From Bacteriovoracaceae bacterium (GTDB lineage Bacteria; Bdellovibrionota; Bacteriovoracia; Bacteriovoracales; Bacteriovoracaceae), in contig CANFVK010000001.1 of assembly GCA_947450475.1 (NCBI GenBank), positions 620,001 through 684,000 of the forward strand: DNA of 64,000 bases, read 5' to 3'. The position numbers and the translations under genes were made by a program. Of the stretch, positions 25,931 to 35,824 are shown piece by piece. The notes under the pieces are model-generated. The model was not told where the DNA came from, ran no database searches, and saw only the letters and a list, made by a program, of their open reading frames with translations. Positions within the stretch are counted from its first letter, which is position 1; each line of letters opens with the position of its first letter.

Positions 25931-26749
25931 TCAGTAAAACAGTTTTTGCTGGTCATAGAGGGGAAAAACCTGGTCTCCAAACTCTTTTTTTGCGATGTTT
26001 AGCAGCGCCTGATGACCTAAATCATGGCCCATATGGATGAGACCAGTTTTAGCAGGTTTAATCTTTTTAATATATTCGAAGGTTTTACTAACGCATAAAT
26101 GGGTGGAGTGCGGAGCATTTTGGACACAATCTAATATAAGAAGTTTTAATTTTCTCTCTTTGAGTTCTTCAAGGATTTTGTCGTTTAAGTTGTGACAGTC
26201 AACTATATAAGCCATTTGTTCATGGATAAAACCCATTGTTTCGCAGTGTCCATGGGGGTAGGTAAAAAAATAAAATTCCTCACCTTCGAGCATTAATTTT
26301 TGGTTAATTGAAACTTCATTTAAATGTAAACGAGGTATGCCACCACCTGTCGGTCCCGCGGTGGAGTGCTTTTTGAAAATGTAATCAAATCTATTTTCAA
26401 TAATTTTTCGAGTTGCTGAAGTTGTGTAGATGGGGATGCTTTGGTGTCTATTTTTAAAACCAAAAGGTCTGAGGTCGTCTATTCCATGAAGGTGGTCTGC
26501 GTGCTCGTGAGTGATAAGGACAAAGTCTAATTCTGAGATTTTATTGTTGAGAAACTGAGTCCGAAGGTCAGGAGTTGTGTCCACTAAAAATTTTTTACCT
26601 TTACGCGTTTCAACATAAATACTTGTTCTTAATCTTTGATCGCGATGATCAGGAGAAGTGCATACTTTGCAGAGGCAACCAATTATAGGTATTCCAGTAG
26701 AAGTTCCCGTGCCGATAGCTGTAATTGTATTTTGGTTATTAAAAATCAT
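25931..26749 (-). CDS. MBL-fold metallohydrolase (PhnP-like)
   Basis: A 272-residue beta-lactamase-fold protein. GTGTSTGIPIIGCLCKVC at the N-terminus, with its Cys pair, and DTTPDLRTQ, THEHADHLHGIDDLRPF, VDCHNL and HMGHDLGH give the metal ligands of the PhnP / phosphoribosyl cyclic phosphate phosphodiesterase group. There is no phn operon, so the exact phosphodiester substrate is unknown. Divergent from the M16 pair. Confidence 0.86.
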   Translation of the reverse strand: MIFNNQNTITAIGTGTSTGIPIIGCLCKVCTSPDHRDQRLRTSIYVETRKGKKFLVDTTPDLRTQFLNNKISELDFVLITHEHADHLHGIDDLRPFGFKNRHQSIPIYTTSATRKIIENRFDYIFKKHSTAGPTGGGIPRLHLNEVSINQKLMLEGEEFYFFTYPHGHCETMGFIHEQMAYIVDCHNLNDKILEELKERKLKLLILDCVQNAPHSTHLCVSKTFEYIKKIKPAKTGLIHMGHDLGHQALLNIAKKEFGDQVFPLYDQQKLFY

Positions 26750-26796
26750 GTTATAATCCTAACCTGTTAAATAAAAATTAATAAGAGGAAAGATCA

Positions 26797-28200
26797 ATGT
26801 TTTGCAAAAAAATAAGTAGTAGGACTACTTCAATACTTATGCTTCTTGTGTTGAGCATTTCATGTTCACAGCTAAAGATTGCTCCCCAAAAAACCAATTT
26901 AAATCCAAATAAACTTAATGTAAAAAAAGCTGTACTGGATAATGGGCTAACGGTCCTTATTGCACCAAATCCCAAGTTACCAATAGCCTCATATTATACA
27001 ATTTTCGATGTTGGCGGCAGATATGAGAGTAAAGGGACGACAGGTGCAACTCACTTCTTAGAGCACATGATGTTCAAGGGAGCCAAAAAATATGGACCTG
27101 GTCAATTTGACACACTCATTGAAAAAAACGGTGGTATGACAAATGCCTATACAACGAATGACTCAACGGTTTATTACCAAAATATTCCTTCAAATTTTGT
27201 TGAGACGATGGTCGACCTTGAATCAGATCGATTGCAACACTTATTGCTCGAACCGATAAGTTTTGAAAGTGAAAGACAGGTTATTTTTGAAGAGCGAAAG
27301 ATGAGATATGAAAATAGTCCCGACGGCTTTATTTATTTGATGATGATGAAAAAAGTTTTTGAGGGAACTCCCTACGGGCAATCGGTAATTGGAGATGTCG
27401 ATGACTTAAAAGCATTGTCTCGAGATCAAGTGATGGATTTTTTTAAAACCTACTACTCACCTGAAAATGCGATTGTCGCAATTGCTGGAGATGTTGATCC
27501 CGACAAGTTACTTCCCGTTATCAAGGAAAAATATGGAAATATTGGAAAATCGAAAATTCTAAAAGACTTAAAGAGTAAGCGTGATGATGAAAAAAACTAT
27601 GTCATAAAAGCAAAGTTTGGTGGTAATTATAATTACTATGCCACGAACCCGGTTCCTAAGTTCATTGTAGCTTTCAACGGAGAAAAACTTGGAACACATC
27701 GGGCATTTGTGTTGGATGTTTTAGCTTATATGTTAGGAAATGGTGGAAGTTCATATCTTGCTCAAAAATATGTCAGAAATTCTCATCCTTTACTTTCCGA
27801 TGTCTCCTTAAATAATTATAACCTTATACACTCTGGAGTCTTTTACTTTAGTGGCGAATTGCTTGAAGGTGTAGACATTGAAAAAGTCAGGACTCAGTTT
27901 AAAAACGATATGAAAAGTTTTTGTAAAGAGGGGCTTGACTCAAGAACACTTCAAAAAACAAAAAATCAAATTATGTCTCAAGCCTATCAACAAATGAAAA
28001 CTAATGCTGGCATGGCCTCCATGATTATGTTGAATGAAAAACTATATGGCGATTACAATTTCGGTCTTAAAGAAATGGAAATATATAATTCTATCACTGA
28101 AGCTGAAGTTAAAAATGAGTGTACCAATATTCTTAACAAACAAATGCCAATATTCCTAAGTGCTTGGAATAAATTCCCTAAAAATACTGAGGCAAAATAA
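26797..28200 (+). CDS. M16 family zinc metalloprotease, lipoprotein
   Basis: A 467-residue protein with lipobox LSISC (Cys23) and the inverted zinc motif HFLEH (His86, Glu89, His90); the third ligand Glu is in the ERQVIFEERKMRYEN segment. It is an active M16B-type subunit, anchored to a membrane facing the periplasm. The stop overlaps the next gene, which encodes the inactive partner. Such pairs form a chamber that degrades small unfolded peptides. Confidence 0.92.
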   Translation: MFCKKISSRTTSILMLLVLSISCSQLKIAPQKTNLNPNKLNVKKAVLDNGLTVLIAPNPKLPIASYYTIFDVGGRYESKGTTGATHFLEHMMFKGAKKYGPGQFDTLIEKNGGMTNAYTTNDSTVYYQNIPSNFVETMVDLESDRLQHLLLEPISFESERQVIFEERKMRYENSPDGFIYLMMMKKVFEGTPYGQSVIGDVDDLKALSRDQVMDFFKTYYSPENAIVAIAGDVDPDKLLPVIKEKYGNIGKSKILKDLKSKRDDEKNYVIKAKFGGNYNYYATNPVPKFIVAFNGEKLGTHRAFVLDVLAYMLGNGGSSYLAQKYVRNSHPLLSDVSLNNYNLIHSGVFYFSGELLEGVDIEKVRTQFKNDMKSFCKEGLDSRTLQKTKNQIMSQAYQQMKTNAGMASMIMLNEKLYGDYNFGLKEMEIYNSITEAEVKNECTNILNKQMPIFLSAWNKFPKNTEAK

Positions 28201-29582
28201 TGAAATTAAAAATAATAACCCTGATCTTTTTAACCTTCTCTCTAAAATCTTTCGCTGGACCAAAAGTTGAAGACAGTATAAAACGACTTAATTGGAATGG
28301 TGTAGATGTCGTCTTTATCGAAGATAATCGATTTCCAACTTACGATATTTTGGTTTATTTTGCAGATGGTGCTTTAAGCGATGAAATCGGTGACAAAGGT
28401 CTATCTGCTCACGCATTTAATCTTTTAGATGCTGGAACTGCAAAATTAACACAAAAAGAGATTATGGATCAATTTGAGTTTTTCGGGGCAGAGTTTAACG
28501 CCGAAGTGACGCATGAATACTCTACGCTGTCTCTTTCTGGACTTTCAAAAGACTTGCCAACAACGTTAGCGCAAGCTTGTTCTTTAATGCAAGAGGCGAG
28601 CTATCCAAGTGATGTTCTTAAACTTGAACTCGATAAAGAGCGATCAGAACTACAAAGTTACATCTCCAGCCCACAAGCCTTATCAGATCGTATTTTTAGA
28701 GAAGTCTCTATGACTGGGACACCATATTCATATCCAGCTACAGGGAAAGTTCAAGATTTTAGTAAGTATACCCCTGAGAAACTAAGAAATAAATTAGACT
28801 ACTTTCTTGCTAAAGTTAAAAAGAGAATCTACCTAACAGGGCCTAAAAATATATTAATAGCCGAAAAAATCTTTGCAGATAAATGTAAATTTAAAGGGCA
28901 ATCTAGCGATATTGTACGATCAATAAATTATAAAAAAACGAAGAAGGATAAAACCGAAATAGTCTTTATTCCGTTACCTGATGCCAATCAGGTGCAAGTT
29001 AGAGTCGGAAGGTTTATGAATTTTGATGAAATCAATGATCGCCCACTTGATGTTTTGGCTTCTGAATTTTTGGGGGGAGGTTTTACCTCAAGATTAATGA
29101 GAGAAGTTCGTGTTAAAAGAGGTTTGACCTATTCAATCGGATCTTATATTTCCTCTCAAAAACAATACGGCCGATCAGGTATCTCTACTTTTACTAAAAA
29201 TGAAACGATTAATAAATTAATTGAAGTAATTGATGAAACTGTTTCTAAAGTACAAAATAAAGGTATAACTGAAGATGAACTTGATAAGGCCAAAAGCAGT
29301 ATTACAGGAGCTCATCCATTTAAATTTGAGAACAATAGAGCATTCTTATCTCAATTGCTTTATTTGGATCACGTTCAAAAACCCTATGCAGAACTTTTTA
29401 ATTTTAATGAAGAACTAACAAAATATAAAGCGGAAGATATTGCAAAGAGAATTCATGAGGTTTACGGAACTGAGTTTCAAACTATTTTTATTCTAGGTGA
29501 TAAATCGATAGCTCCAATGCTAAAAAAATTAAATCCAAAGTTTGGCAAAATAAAAGTCCTCGATTTTAAGAAATTTATTTAA
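28200..29582 (+). CDS. M16 family inactive partner subunit
   Basis: A 460-residue protein with signal peptide (IITLIFLTFSLKSFAG). At the position of the zinc motif it reads SAHAFNLLDAGT, so the HxxEH ligands are missing. It keeps the C-terminal substrate-binding Arg-Tyr motif in VRVKRGLTYSIGSY. Together with the upstream active subunit it would form a heterodimeric M16B protease. ATG overlaps the previous stop (TAATG). Confidence 0.9.
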   Translation: MKLKIITLIFLTFSLKSFAGPKVEDSIKRLNWNGVDVVFIEDNRFPTYDILVYFADGALSDEIGDKGLSAHAFNLLDAGTAKLTQKEIMDQFEFFGAEFNAEVTHEYSTLSLSGLSKDLPTTLAQACSLMQEASYPSDVLKLELDKERSELQSYISSPQALSDRIFREVSMTGTPYSYPATGKVQDFSKYTPEKLRNKLDYFLAKVKKRIYLTGPKNILIAEKIFADKCKFKGQSSDIVRSINYKKTKKDKTEIVFIPLPDANQVQVRVGRFMNFDEINDRPLDVLASEFLGGGFTSRLMREVRVKRGLTYSIGSYISSQKQYGRSGISTFTKNETINKLIEVIDETVSKVQNKGITEDELDKAKSSITGAHPFKFENNRAFLSQLLYLDHVQKPYAELFNFNEELTKYKAEDIAKRIHEVYGTEFQTIFILGDKSIAPMLKKLNPKFGKIKVLDFKKFI

Positions 29583-29920
29583 ATTATATCATCCGTGTGG
29601 CCATTCATATTAACAATGGCCCCCGGTAGTATTTCTATAGCCTTTGCAATAATTTTTCCACTTAACGTTGCCGTTGGGTAGATTGTTACCCTTCCATGAG
29701 AGTTAATATCTCCAACAAAATTTCCATATATATCTATGTCATAGCAGTGGAGAGTACCTTGAACAAAAGAGCCTACTTCCAAGATAAGTTTTGCATTATG
29801 ATCAATAACAATGTCTCCAAGTATACTTCCTTGGATATGAGTTGTTCCTGAAAAATTAAATTGTCCATTAAGATTTGCAGACTTTCCGATGTAAGTGAAT
29901 TCTTGATTTTGAATCATCAT
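29579..29920 (-). CDS. bactofilin
   Basis: A 113-residue polymer-forming beta-helix protein (DUF583). The repeating pattern IGKSANLNGQFNF, THIQGSILGDIVID, AKLILEVGSFVQGTL, NFVGDINSHGRVTI, ATLSGKIIAKAIEI, AIVNMNGH is typical. Bactofilins form membrane-bound filaments that place cell-wall enzymes. It is the last gene of an operon with a YkuD-NTF2 protein, and its 3' end overlaps the M16 gene by 4 bases. Confidence 0.93.
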   Translation of the reverse strand: MMIQNQEFTYIGKSANLNGQFNFSGTTHIQGSILGDIVIDHNAKLILEVGSFVQGTLHCYDIDIYGNFVGDINSHGRVTIYPTATLSGKIIAKAIEILPGAIVNMNGHTDDII

Positions 29921-29926
29921 TAGATC

Positions 29927-30787
29927 CTAGATTTTTACTGGTAAAATTAAGTTTTGATAATGGACCAGATCACCGTTTTTGGCAAAAATATAAACGGTAA
30001 AGGTGTAATTTCCAGATTTTCTTGGCTTTAAAAAGCTTGCATCAACCGGGCGGAAACGTTGTGTTGCAAAAGACTCACCTGAAGAAAAATTAATTTGAGA
30101 ATCCGCATTTGCAATAACTTGTTGAGGATAAGCTTGAATGCCAAGTTCATTTTTCATTAATACAATAATATGACCTGCCAACTTTCCTTCGCCATCAATT
30201 GCAGGAATTATATTAAAAACTAAATTGATAGTGTCTCTATTCGTGATGATTTGAAAACCAGAAAGCTTTAAAGTTGCAGGCCTGCTTTTATCTTGTTGAC
30301 CAGGTACTGGCTTGAAGAGAGATAGAGAAGTTAAACCTAATTGACTATTTCCCTGCGTAATCGTTACTTTTTGATCTAATCCATTGTTAACAGATTTACT
30401 GTTTTGAGCACCATTAATGGGTAAATTAGTCGCATTTGATTGATTCGAATCTATCGGCTTAATAGTTGATAGTTTTTCTTCTGCCTGTGCCAATTTATTA
30501 GTTAAATCTCCCTTTTCCGATTCATATCGTTGGATTTTTAACAGCAAGTCATTTGTTTTTGAAATAGCCTCTCTTGCTTTAGCATTTTGTCTATAGTTAT
30601 CAATTAAATGAAAAGGCGAAGTATGAACCAATCCCAGCGCACCCAATCCTAGTGAAATAATGGTAAGAGTTGGCAAACCAATAGCAAATAATAAAAGCTT
30701 AGATTTTTTTAATTCAAAATATTTCGGAGAATTATTCTCTTGATTGTAAATAATAGAAATGTAGTCACGTTTATTATCAAGAGGCAC
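29927..30787 (-). CDS. single-pass membrane protein with coiled coil
   Basis: A 286-residue protein with GTG start overlapping the upstream stop (TAGTG). Order: about 28 cytoplasmic residues, one membrane helix (about 30-52), a coiled coil (about 68-112), an Asn/Ser/Gln-rich linker, then a beta-rich periplasmic domain (about 160-286). It sits between the wall enzyme and the bactofilin, so it may link the filament to the periplasm; this is inference from position and topology. Confidence 0.7.
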   Translation of the reverse strand: MPLDNKRDYISIIYNQENNSPKYFELKKSKLLLFAIGLPTLTIISLGLGALGLVHTSPFHLIDNYRQNAKAREAISKTNDLLLKIQRYESEKGDLTNKLAQAEEKLSTIKPIDSNQSNATNLPINGAQNSKSVNNGLDQKVTITQGNSQLGLTSLSLFKPVPGQQDKSRPATLKLSGFQIITNRDTINLVFNIIPAIDGEGKLAGHIIVLMKNELGIQAYPQQVIANADSQINFSSGESFATQRFRPVDASFLKPRKSGNYTFTVYIFAKNGDLVHYQNLILPVKI

Positions 30788-31836
30788 TAGTTACTGCCTT
30801 TTTTTCCACTAACATAATCTTTAAAAAAGCGAAGTGATGGCTCAAATGCTATTTTGTCATTACCGTCGGTACCATTTTTGGTAAAAATCTCACTAACAAT
30901 TTTCCAATTATAGTTCTCATCTTGCTTTAAATAGAGAAGTTTTTTTCCAGAATCATTGATGGTGTTTGATTGATATTTTTGCGTAAAAGTGACGACCGTG
31001 TAATTTTTAGATTTTAAAATTGAGTAATTATCGATTTCAATTTTTGGAGAACCTGGATTAGAAAAAACTGCTTTTTTATAGGCTTTGTATTTTGCATAAT
31101 TTCCCTTGGCGTCTTTAAACTCTGTGGGATGATAAAATGAAATATATTGCTCGATGTTCTTTGATTTCCAAGAAGAAAGCCATGAGTCTACAGTTTTTTT
31201 GATGTCATTTTTTTGAGCTTCGAAAGTTTTTTCATTTAAATATACGAGATCTTGCACAATAACCAAAGGAGTCTTGTAAAGTTCAAGATATTTTGAAACA
31301 TCGATCAAGTCATTGTTGGCCGTGACGACACATCCCCTCGAATCTAGTCCTTTATCAATTCTAGTTTCATCATTTGTTGAATGAAGCCAAATTCCAGAAC
31401 CTGTTTTCCCCATGTGTTGATCAACTGGATTTGGATAGTCAGTAACAAATGCGCCTGCACCATAGATAACACCTTGAGATCCACTTTTTTCAATTAACTG
31501 TTTATTAGTTAAAAATTCAATAAAATTGTAAATCCCCTCAGGCGTTCGAAAGTCACCTTCGCTCCCCTTATCACCCATCTTTTTGCCTGTGGCGACTTGG
31601 TAAGTTTTTACCAGCTCCGGATAGCCAGCATTATTTTTAAAAAGATGAAGTAAGTGAGTTGATTTTTCTGCAATTAAAATATGGTGTGAATAAAATGTAT
31701 CTAATGCCAAAAGAGGAGCCGGATACAATTTTGAAACCTCCTGGGCTAGTGCCATTGGAGTAATTAAAAAAAACAAAATGAAGGAAAGAAATTGTGAAGA
31801 TTTGATTAATTTTTTTTTAATAAATAAATACATCAT
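30787..31836 (-). CDS. YkuD-fold LD-transpeptidase/carboxypeptidase with NTF2-like domain
   Basis: I place the start at ATG 31836 (AGGA upstream), giving 349 residues with a signal peptide ending ALA. The YkuD domain (about 48-200) has His152 in IWLHSTND and Cys169 in DSRGCVVT. From about residue 225 to 345 an NTF2/SnoaL-like domain follows (WLSSWKSKNIEQYISFYHP). This order is that of Helicobacter Csd6 and Bdellovibrio Bd1075, LD-carboxypeptidases that set cell curvature. Transpeptidase activity is also possible. Confidence 0.88.
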   Translation of the reverse strand: MMYLFIKKKLIKSSQFLSFILFFLITPMALAQEVSKLYPAPLLALDTFYSHHILIAEKSTHLLHLFKNNAGYPELVKTYQVATGKKMGDKGSEGDFRTPEGIYNFIEFLTNKQLIEKSGSQGVIYGAGAFVTDYPNPVDQHMGKTGSGIWLHSTNDETRIDKGLDSRGCVVTANNDLIDVSKYLELYKTPLVIVQDLVYLNEKTFEAQKNDIKKTVDSWLSSWKSKNIEQYISFYHPTEFKDAKGNYAKYKAYKKAVFSNPGSPKIEIDNYSILKSKNYTVVTFTQKYQSNTINDSGKKLLYLKQDENYNWKIVSEIFTKNGTDGNDKIAFEPSLRFFKDYVSGKKGSN

Positions 31837-32157
31837 TGGAGAATCCTGCCATTTTTGGTCAAGTAATAGTTGTAGGCTCATACTATTTTAAGCTGAGTTT
31901 CTTCATGAGATCAACTAAAAATATGTAATTATTGATATTATGTAGCATTTTTTGACTTTCTTAAAAATCCCAAAAATCTTAAAATAGTGAATATTGATTA
32001 ACTCATTAAAAGATAGAGGGTAATGAAAAATAGCCAAAAAATCTTAATCTTTTTACAAATTTTAGAATCCTCCATCTTCAAAAGTTCAAATTTTCTAGGC
32101 ACTTGAATTTTTTCCGGAAGACTATAAGCTAGTTATTGAAGCAACAAAGGAAATGGC
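31837..32157. promoter_or_regulatory. divergent AT-rich gap
   Basis: About 320 bases between the wall operon and the acidic coiled-coil gene. It must hold promoters for both. I see AT-rich tracts but no convincing -35/-10 pair or dyad. A 27-codon frame (32023-32106) has only a weak RBS. Confidence 0.3.
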
Positions 32158-33741
32158 ATGAGCGATGACAATGACAAGCAGGCGAATTTTTCTGACCCAA
32201 ATGATAGTACAGAGACGCACTTACTAAATCCACTTCATGCTAAAATTCAAGCAAAGTTTGATTTAGTTTTCGGTCCTCTGGGAAAGCCCAAGCAATCTTC
32301 TGATTTAAATAAGTCATTGGTCATTGAAAAAAACGATGACCTGGGTTTCTCTTTGGATATTGATTTAGGCGAAAAAGATTCGAAACCAGCATTGCCGAGC
32401 GTAAACTTAGATGCTTCTAGAAGTGAAATTGATTTAGATTTTGGCGGCATGGATTTTGATATAACAGAAGAGGTGCCAAAAACTCAAGAGGCTTCAAATA
32501 AAAAGGTTGTTGAATCCACACCCCCAAGTCAAGTTGCCAATACTGATTTAGACTTTACGGCAAACTTTACTATCGATGATATTGAAAATGATAATATCGA
32601 AATTGAAAATCATAATCAATTGAATTCAGATGCAAGAAACTCCGACGCTGAATTATCTTTTACAGAAGGAGATGATGATTTTGAAATGGAAGGTCGCAAT
32701 GATCAAACTCAAAAAACCATTGTGATTTCCAAAGATCAAATTCAAAGCATAAAATCGAAAACTTCTTTCGAGGTTGAGGACGAAACTAATGTCAACCTTT
32801 TTGAAACAGAAGATAAGTCTGAAATTGATTCTGCCATTATTGATATCGTAAGTGCACCGGTAAAAAATGTCGATCCAGAAATTAGTAATGCAGACATAGG
32901 ATTCGCGGCAGAAGAAGAGTTATTTGAAGTAGCACCTCCAGTCCCTATAGCAAATATTGAAACGAAAAAAGAGGTGCGCTTAACAAGCGATAATGCCGTT
33001 CAAGAAGTGAAATCTTCATCCTTGCTAAATGATGAGGAGGTTAATTCTGCTGTACCTGATCGTAAAAAGGATAATCTTTCTGACCGAGGAAGTTTTTTAT
33101 CAGAAGAAGATTCTACCCGTGTCCATGCAACGATTAGGCAATTGCGAGAAGAGCGTGAAGATGTTTTAAATAAATTAAAAAGTTTCAAGGTTCATGCATC
33201 TGAAGTAGAACAAGATAATTTAACCTTAAAAGCTGCTCTGGATGAAGCAAGAATTGAAATTTCAATTATAAAAAAACGTCATTTGACTGAACTCGAAGAT
33301 ATGAAAGATAGAGTTGCGATAAGTGAAAAAAAGAAATTACTTTCTGATGAAAAGGCACGTTCAGCAGAGACGCTACGTTTGAAATTAGAGCAAAAAATAA
33401 GAATTGACTTTAATCAGATTAAGCAAAGAGAAAAGGAACTAGAGACTAAGTTGGAAATGTTGACTGTAGATATAGACAGTAGAGTTCAAACTCGTGATCA
33501 GAAAATTTTAGAATTAAAACGTAAAATTGATTCTTTAGAATTTAACATGGAAAACGTTTCTATTCGCGAACAAAAATCTCATGAAGACAAGATCAAGCTT
33601 GAAGATAAATTAAATAAAATCATGAAGACTCTTAGGCATTCTATTAAAAACCTAGAAGATGATATAGATCTTGTGTCTGACGAATCATTAACTTCTGAAA
33701 ATGAGGAAGGTGGCGATGTTTCTGGAAAAAACAAAATATGA
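32158..33741 (+). CDS. acidic protein with C-terminal coiled coil
   Basis: A 527-residue cytoplasmic protein without signal or membrane segment. Residues 1-35 include HAKIQAKFDLVFGPLGKPK; about 60-300 are very acidic and low in complexity, with repeated Asp-Leu/Phe-Asp motifs (DIDLGE, DLDFGGMDFDI, DLDFTANF); about 315-505 form a long coiled coil. No catalytic domain. The stop overlaps a GGDEF gene by 4 bases, so both are made together. It may be a scaffold for polar or signalling proteins; family not recognised. Confidence 0.72.
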   Translation: MSDDNDKQANFSDPNDSTETHLLNPLHAKIQAKFDLVFGPLGKPKQSSDLNKSLVIEKNDDLGFSLDIDLGEKDSKPALPSVNLDASRSEIDLDFGGMDFDITEEVPKTQEASNKKVVESTPPSQVANTDLDFTANFTIDDIENDNIEIENHNQLNSDARNSDAELSFTEGDDDFEMEGRNDQTQKTIVISKDQIQSIKSKTSFEVEDETNVNLFETEDKSEIDSAIIDIVSAPVKNVDPEISNADIGFAAEEELFEVAPPVPIANIETKKEVRLTSDNAVQEVKSSSLLNDEEVNSAVPDRKKDNLSDRGSFLSEEDSTRVHATIRQLREEREDVLNKLKSFKVHASEVEQDNLTLKAALDEARIEISIIKKRHLTELEDMKDRVAISEKKKLLSDEKARSAETLRLKLEQKIRIDFNQIKQREKELETKLEMLTVDIDSRVQTRDQKILELKRKIDSLEFNMENVSIREQKSHEDKIKLEDKLNKIMKTLRHSIKNLEDDIDLVSDESLTSENEEGGDVSGKNKI

Positions 33742-34736
33742 AAAAATTGCTTCGATTTCTAAGTGATTTTCCTGTTTTTGGAAGTGAGAAGAACCTATTT
33801 CTGCACATTGAGGATTATCTTGCGAACGAGTTTCTTATTAGGCCAATGCTTGTTTTTTCAATAGATCAAAATAATAACGGTATAAAGCTCGAAAAATGTA
33901 GAAGTGTTTTTGGAAAAGTTGATAGATTGCAACTTTATAGCACTTCACTTTTAAATGAAATACTCAGTCAGCGACCTGAGATAAGTGATGCCCTTTTTCT
34001 AAAAGAAAAAGTAGATTACAGTTACTATTATTTTATGAATCTAGGGATTAAAAAAAATCAATTGTATTTTACTATATTTTCTTCACCTGAAGAAATTTCT
34101 AATGAAATGTTAACAGAATTATCTTATTTCTCTAGAAGTCATTTAAATATCATCAATAATTATCAAGATCTTTTAAAAAATCAAGAATTAATTCATATTG
34201 ATGATGTAACTGGTCTTTATAACCAACGAAAACTTTTTAAAGATATTCAGCTAAGTGTAGAGCGTTATCATAAAGAAAATGATTTTTTTTGTGTTTTGTT
34301 TATCGATATAGATCATTTTAAAAAAGTTAATGATAATTATGGTCACTTGGTTGGTACAAGGCTTTTGGAAAATGTTGCAAAAGATATTAAAAGTCTTCTT
34401 CGAGATTCTGATTTTTGTTATCGCTACGGTGGAGATGAATTTGTCATTATTTTAAGTAACTCAGATGGTATCGCAGGAAAAATTGTTGGAGAAAGAATTT
34501 TAAAAAAAATTAGAAATAAAGAATATCCTGTAGATTTTAATAATTTAAATAAACTTATTGCTTTGAGTGTCTCTATTGGTATTGCAGAGTTTCCCACAGA
34601 TGCGAAGTCTAGTGATGAAATTCTGGCAATTGCAGATCGAATGATGTACGAAGCTAAAGAATCTGGCCGAGGTTTAGTGTTTAATACTCAAGATGTTTTT
34701 AAATCTTCACTTAAAAAATTAGTTCAACACAACTAG
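33738..34736 (+). CDS. diguanylate cyclase (GGDEF domain)
   Basis: A 332-residue protein: an N-terminal 145-residue region with GAF-like mixed fold and a C-terminal GGDEF domain. The active motif is intact (YGGDEF, 231-235), the metal-binding FIDIDHFKKVND segment is present, and an inhibitory-site-type RDSD (222-225) lies five residues before the motif. So it should make c-di-GMP with product inhibition. No membrane segment. It is translationally coupled to the upstream coiled-coil protein. Confidence 0.92.
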   Translation: MKKLLRFLSDFPVFGSEKNLFLHIEDYLANEFLIRPMLVFSIDQNNNGIKLEKCRSVFGKVDRLQLYSTSLLNEILSQRPEISDALFLKEKVDYSYYYFMNLGIKKNQLYFTIFSSPEEISNEMLTELSYFSRSHLNIINNYQDLLKNQELIHIDDVTGLYNQRKLFKDIQLSVERYHKENDFFCVLFIDIDHFKKVNDNYGHLVGTRLLENVAKDIKSLLRDSDFCYRYGGDEFVIILSNSDGIAGKIVGERILKKIRNKEYPVDFNNLNKLIALSVSIGIAEFPTDAKSSDEILAIADRMMYEAKESGRGLVFNTQDVFKSSLKKLVQHN

Positions 34737-34744
34737 GAAACACA

Positions 34745-35824
34745 ATGATCATTTTAGTTATTAGTGATCTGCATCTTGGAAAAGGAAAGTTCTTAAAGAA
34801 TGGCCAACTTAATTTATTAGAAGACTTTCTTGAAGATGAAAAGTTCTATGATTTCTGCGATTATTATTCAAAAGGTGATTTCGAGAAAGAAGAGATCCAT
34901 TTTGTATTAAATGGTGATATTTTAAATTTGATTCAAATTGATGTCGACGGAGTTTTTACAAATATTATTGATGATGAAGTTACAGTCCGTGCGATTGATG
35001 CTATTGTAAAAGGTCATCAAAAATTTTTTGAAGGTCTACGTAAGTTTTTAAAAGCACCTAATAAAAGCATTACTTATGTTATAGGAAATCATGATTCAGG
35101 AATGGCTTTTGAGGAAGCTCAATCTGCTTTTAAGCGTTATGTCGGTGAGGATGTTCAATTTTGCTTTGAAGCTAATATATGTGGTGTTCATGTTGAGCAT
35201 GGACATCGATTTGAAGTTATAAATACAGTTCCAGGCGATAAATATTTTATGGAAGGACCTAACGGCAAATTAATCCTAAATCTGCCATGGGGAACTCTTT
35301 TTTGCATAAATTTGCTTCCAGTTTTGAGAAAAGATAGACCCAATATTGATAAAGTACGTCCACTCTCTTCTTATGTTCGCTGGTGTCTGTTTTATGATTT
35401 TGCTTTTTTTTGTAAGATGAATTTTTTAGTAATAAGTTATTTGATTCAAAGTAATTTTGATGAATATATAAAGCAGAATAGAAATTTTAAAACCACACTT
35501 AGTATTTTAAAACAAATAACAATTTATCCACTCTATGGGAAAAAAGCTAAATCCATTCTAAAGAGACATCCTGATGTTCATACTGTAGTTATGGGACACA
35601 CCCACGTTCAAGAATGGTTAAGATTTCCAGAAAACAAATACTATTTCAATACTGGGACTTGGAATCATATTCCTCAACTAGACGCAGGTTTAATGGAGTC
35701 ACATAGCAAGTTTACTTATGTTCAAATAAAAGTGGATAGCGAGCAAAGACAATTCATTAATGGCACTATTAATTTGTGGCAAGGAACATGGAAGCCCTAT
35801 CGAGAAGAAGTTTCGGCGTCTTAA
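34745..35824 (+). CDS. calcineurin-like metallophosphoesterase
   Basis: A 359-residue protein with the full metallophosphoesterase motif set: SDLHLGKG, LNGDILN, GNHDSG, VEHGHRF and MGHTHVQ. The layout is like LpxH/UDP-2,3-diacylglucosamine hydrolases but it is longer (about 240 is usual) because of an insert around residues 170-260. Substrate unknown. It follows the GGDEF gene by 8 bases and is probably in the same operon. Confidence 0.85.
   Translation: MIILVISDLHLGKGKFLKNGQLNLLEDFLEDEKFYDFCDYYSKGDFEKEEIHFVLNGDILNLIQIDVDGVFTNIIDDEVTVRAIDAIVKGHQKFFEGLRKFLKAPNKSITYVIGNHDSGMAFEEAQSAFKRYVGEDVQFCFEANICGVHVEHGHRFEVINTVPGDKYFMEGPNGKLILNLPWGTLFCINLLPVLRKDRPNIDKVRPLSSYVRWCLFYDFAFFCKMNFLVISYLIQSNFDEYIKQNRNFKTTLSILKQITIYPLYGKKAKSILKRHPDVHTVVMGHTHVQEWLRFPENKYYFNTGTWNHIPQLDAGLMESHSKFTYVQIKVDSEQRQFINGTINLWQGTWKPYREEVSAS

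Noticed and set aside
32023-32106. 27-codon ORF in the gap before the acidic coiled-coil gene
   Set aside because: Weak RBS, no terminator or family signal; AT-rich DNA gives such frames by chance.
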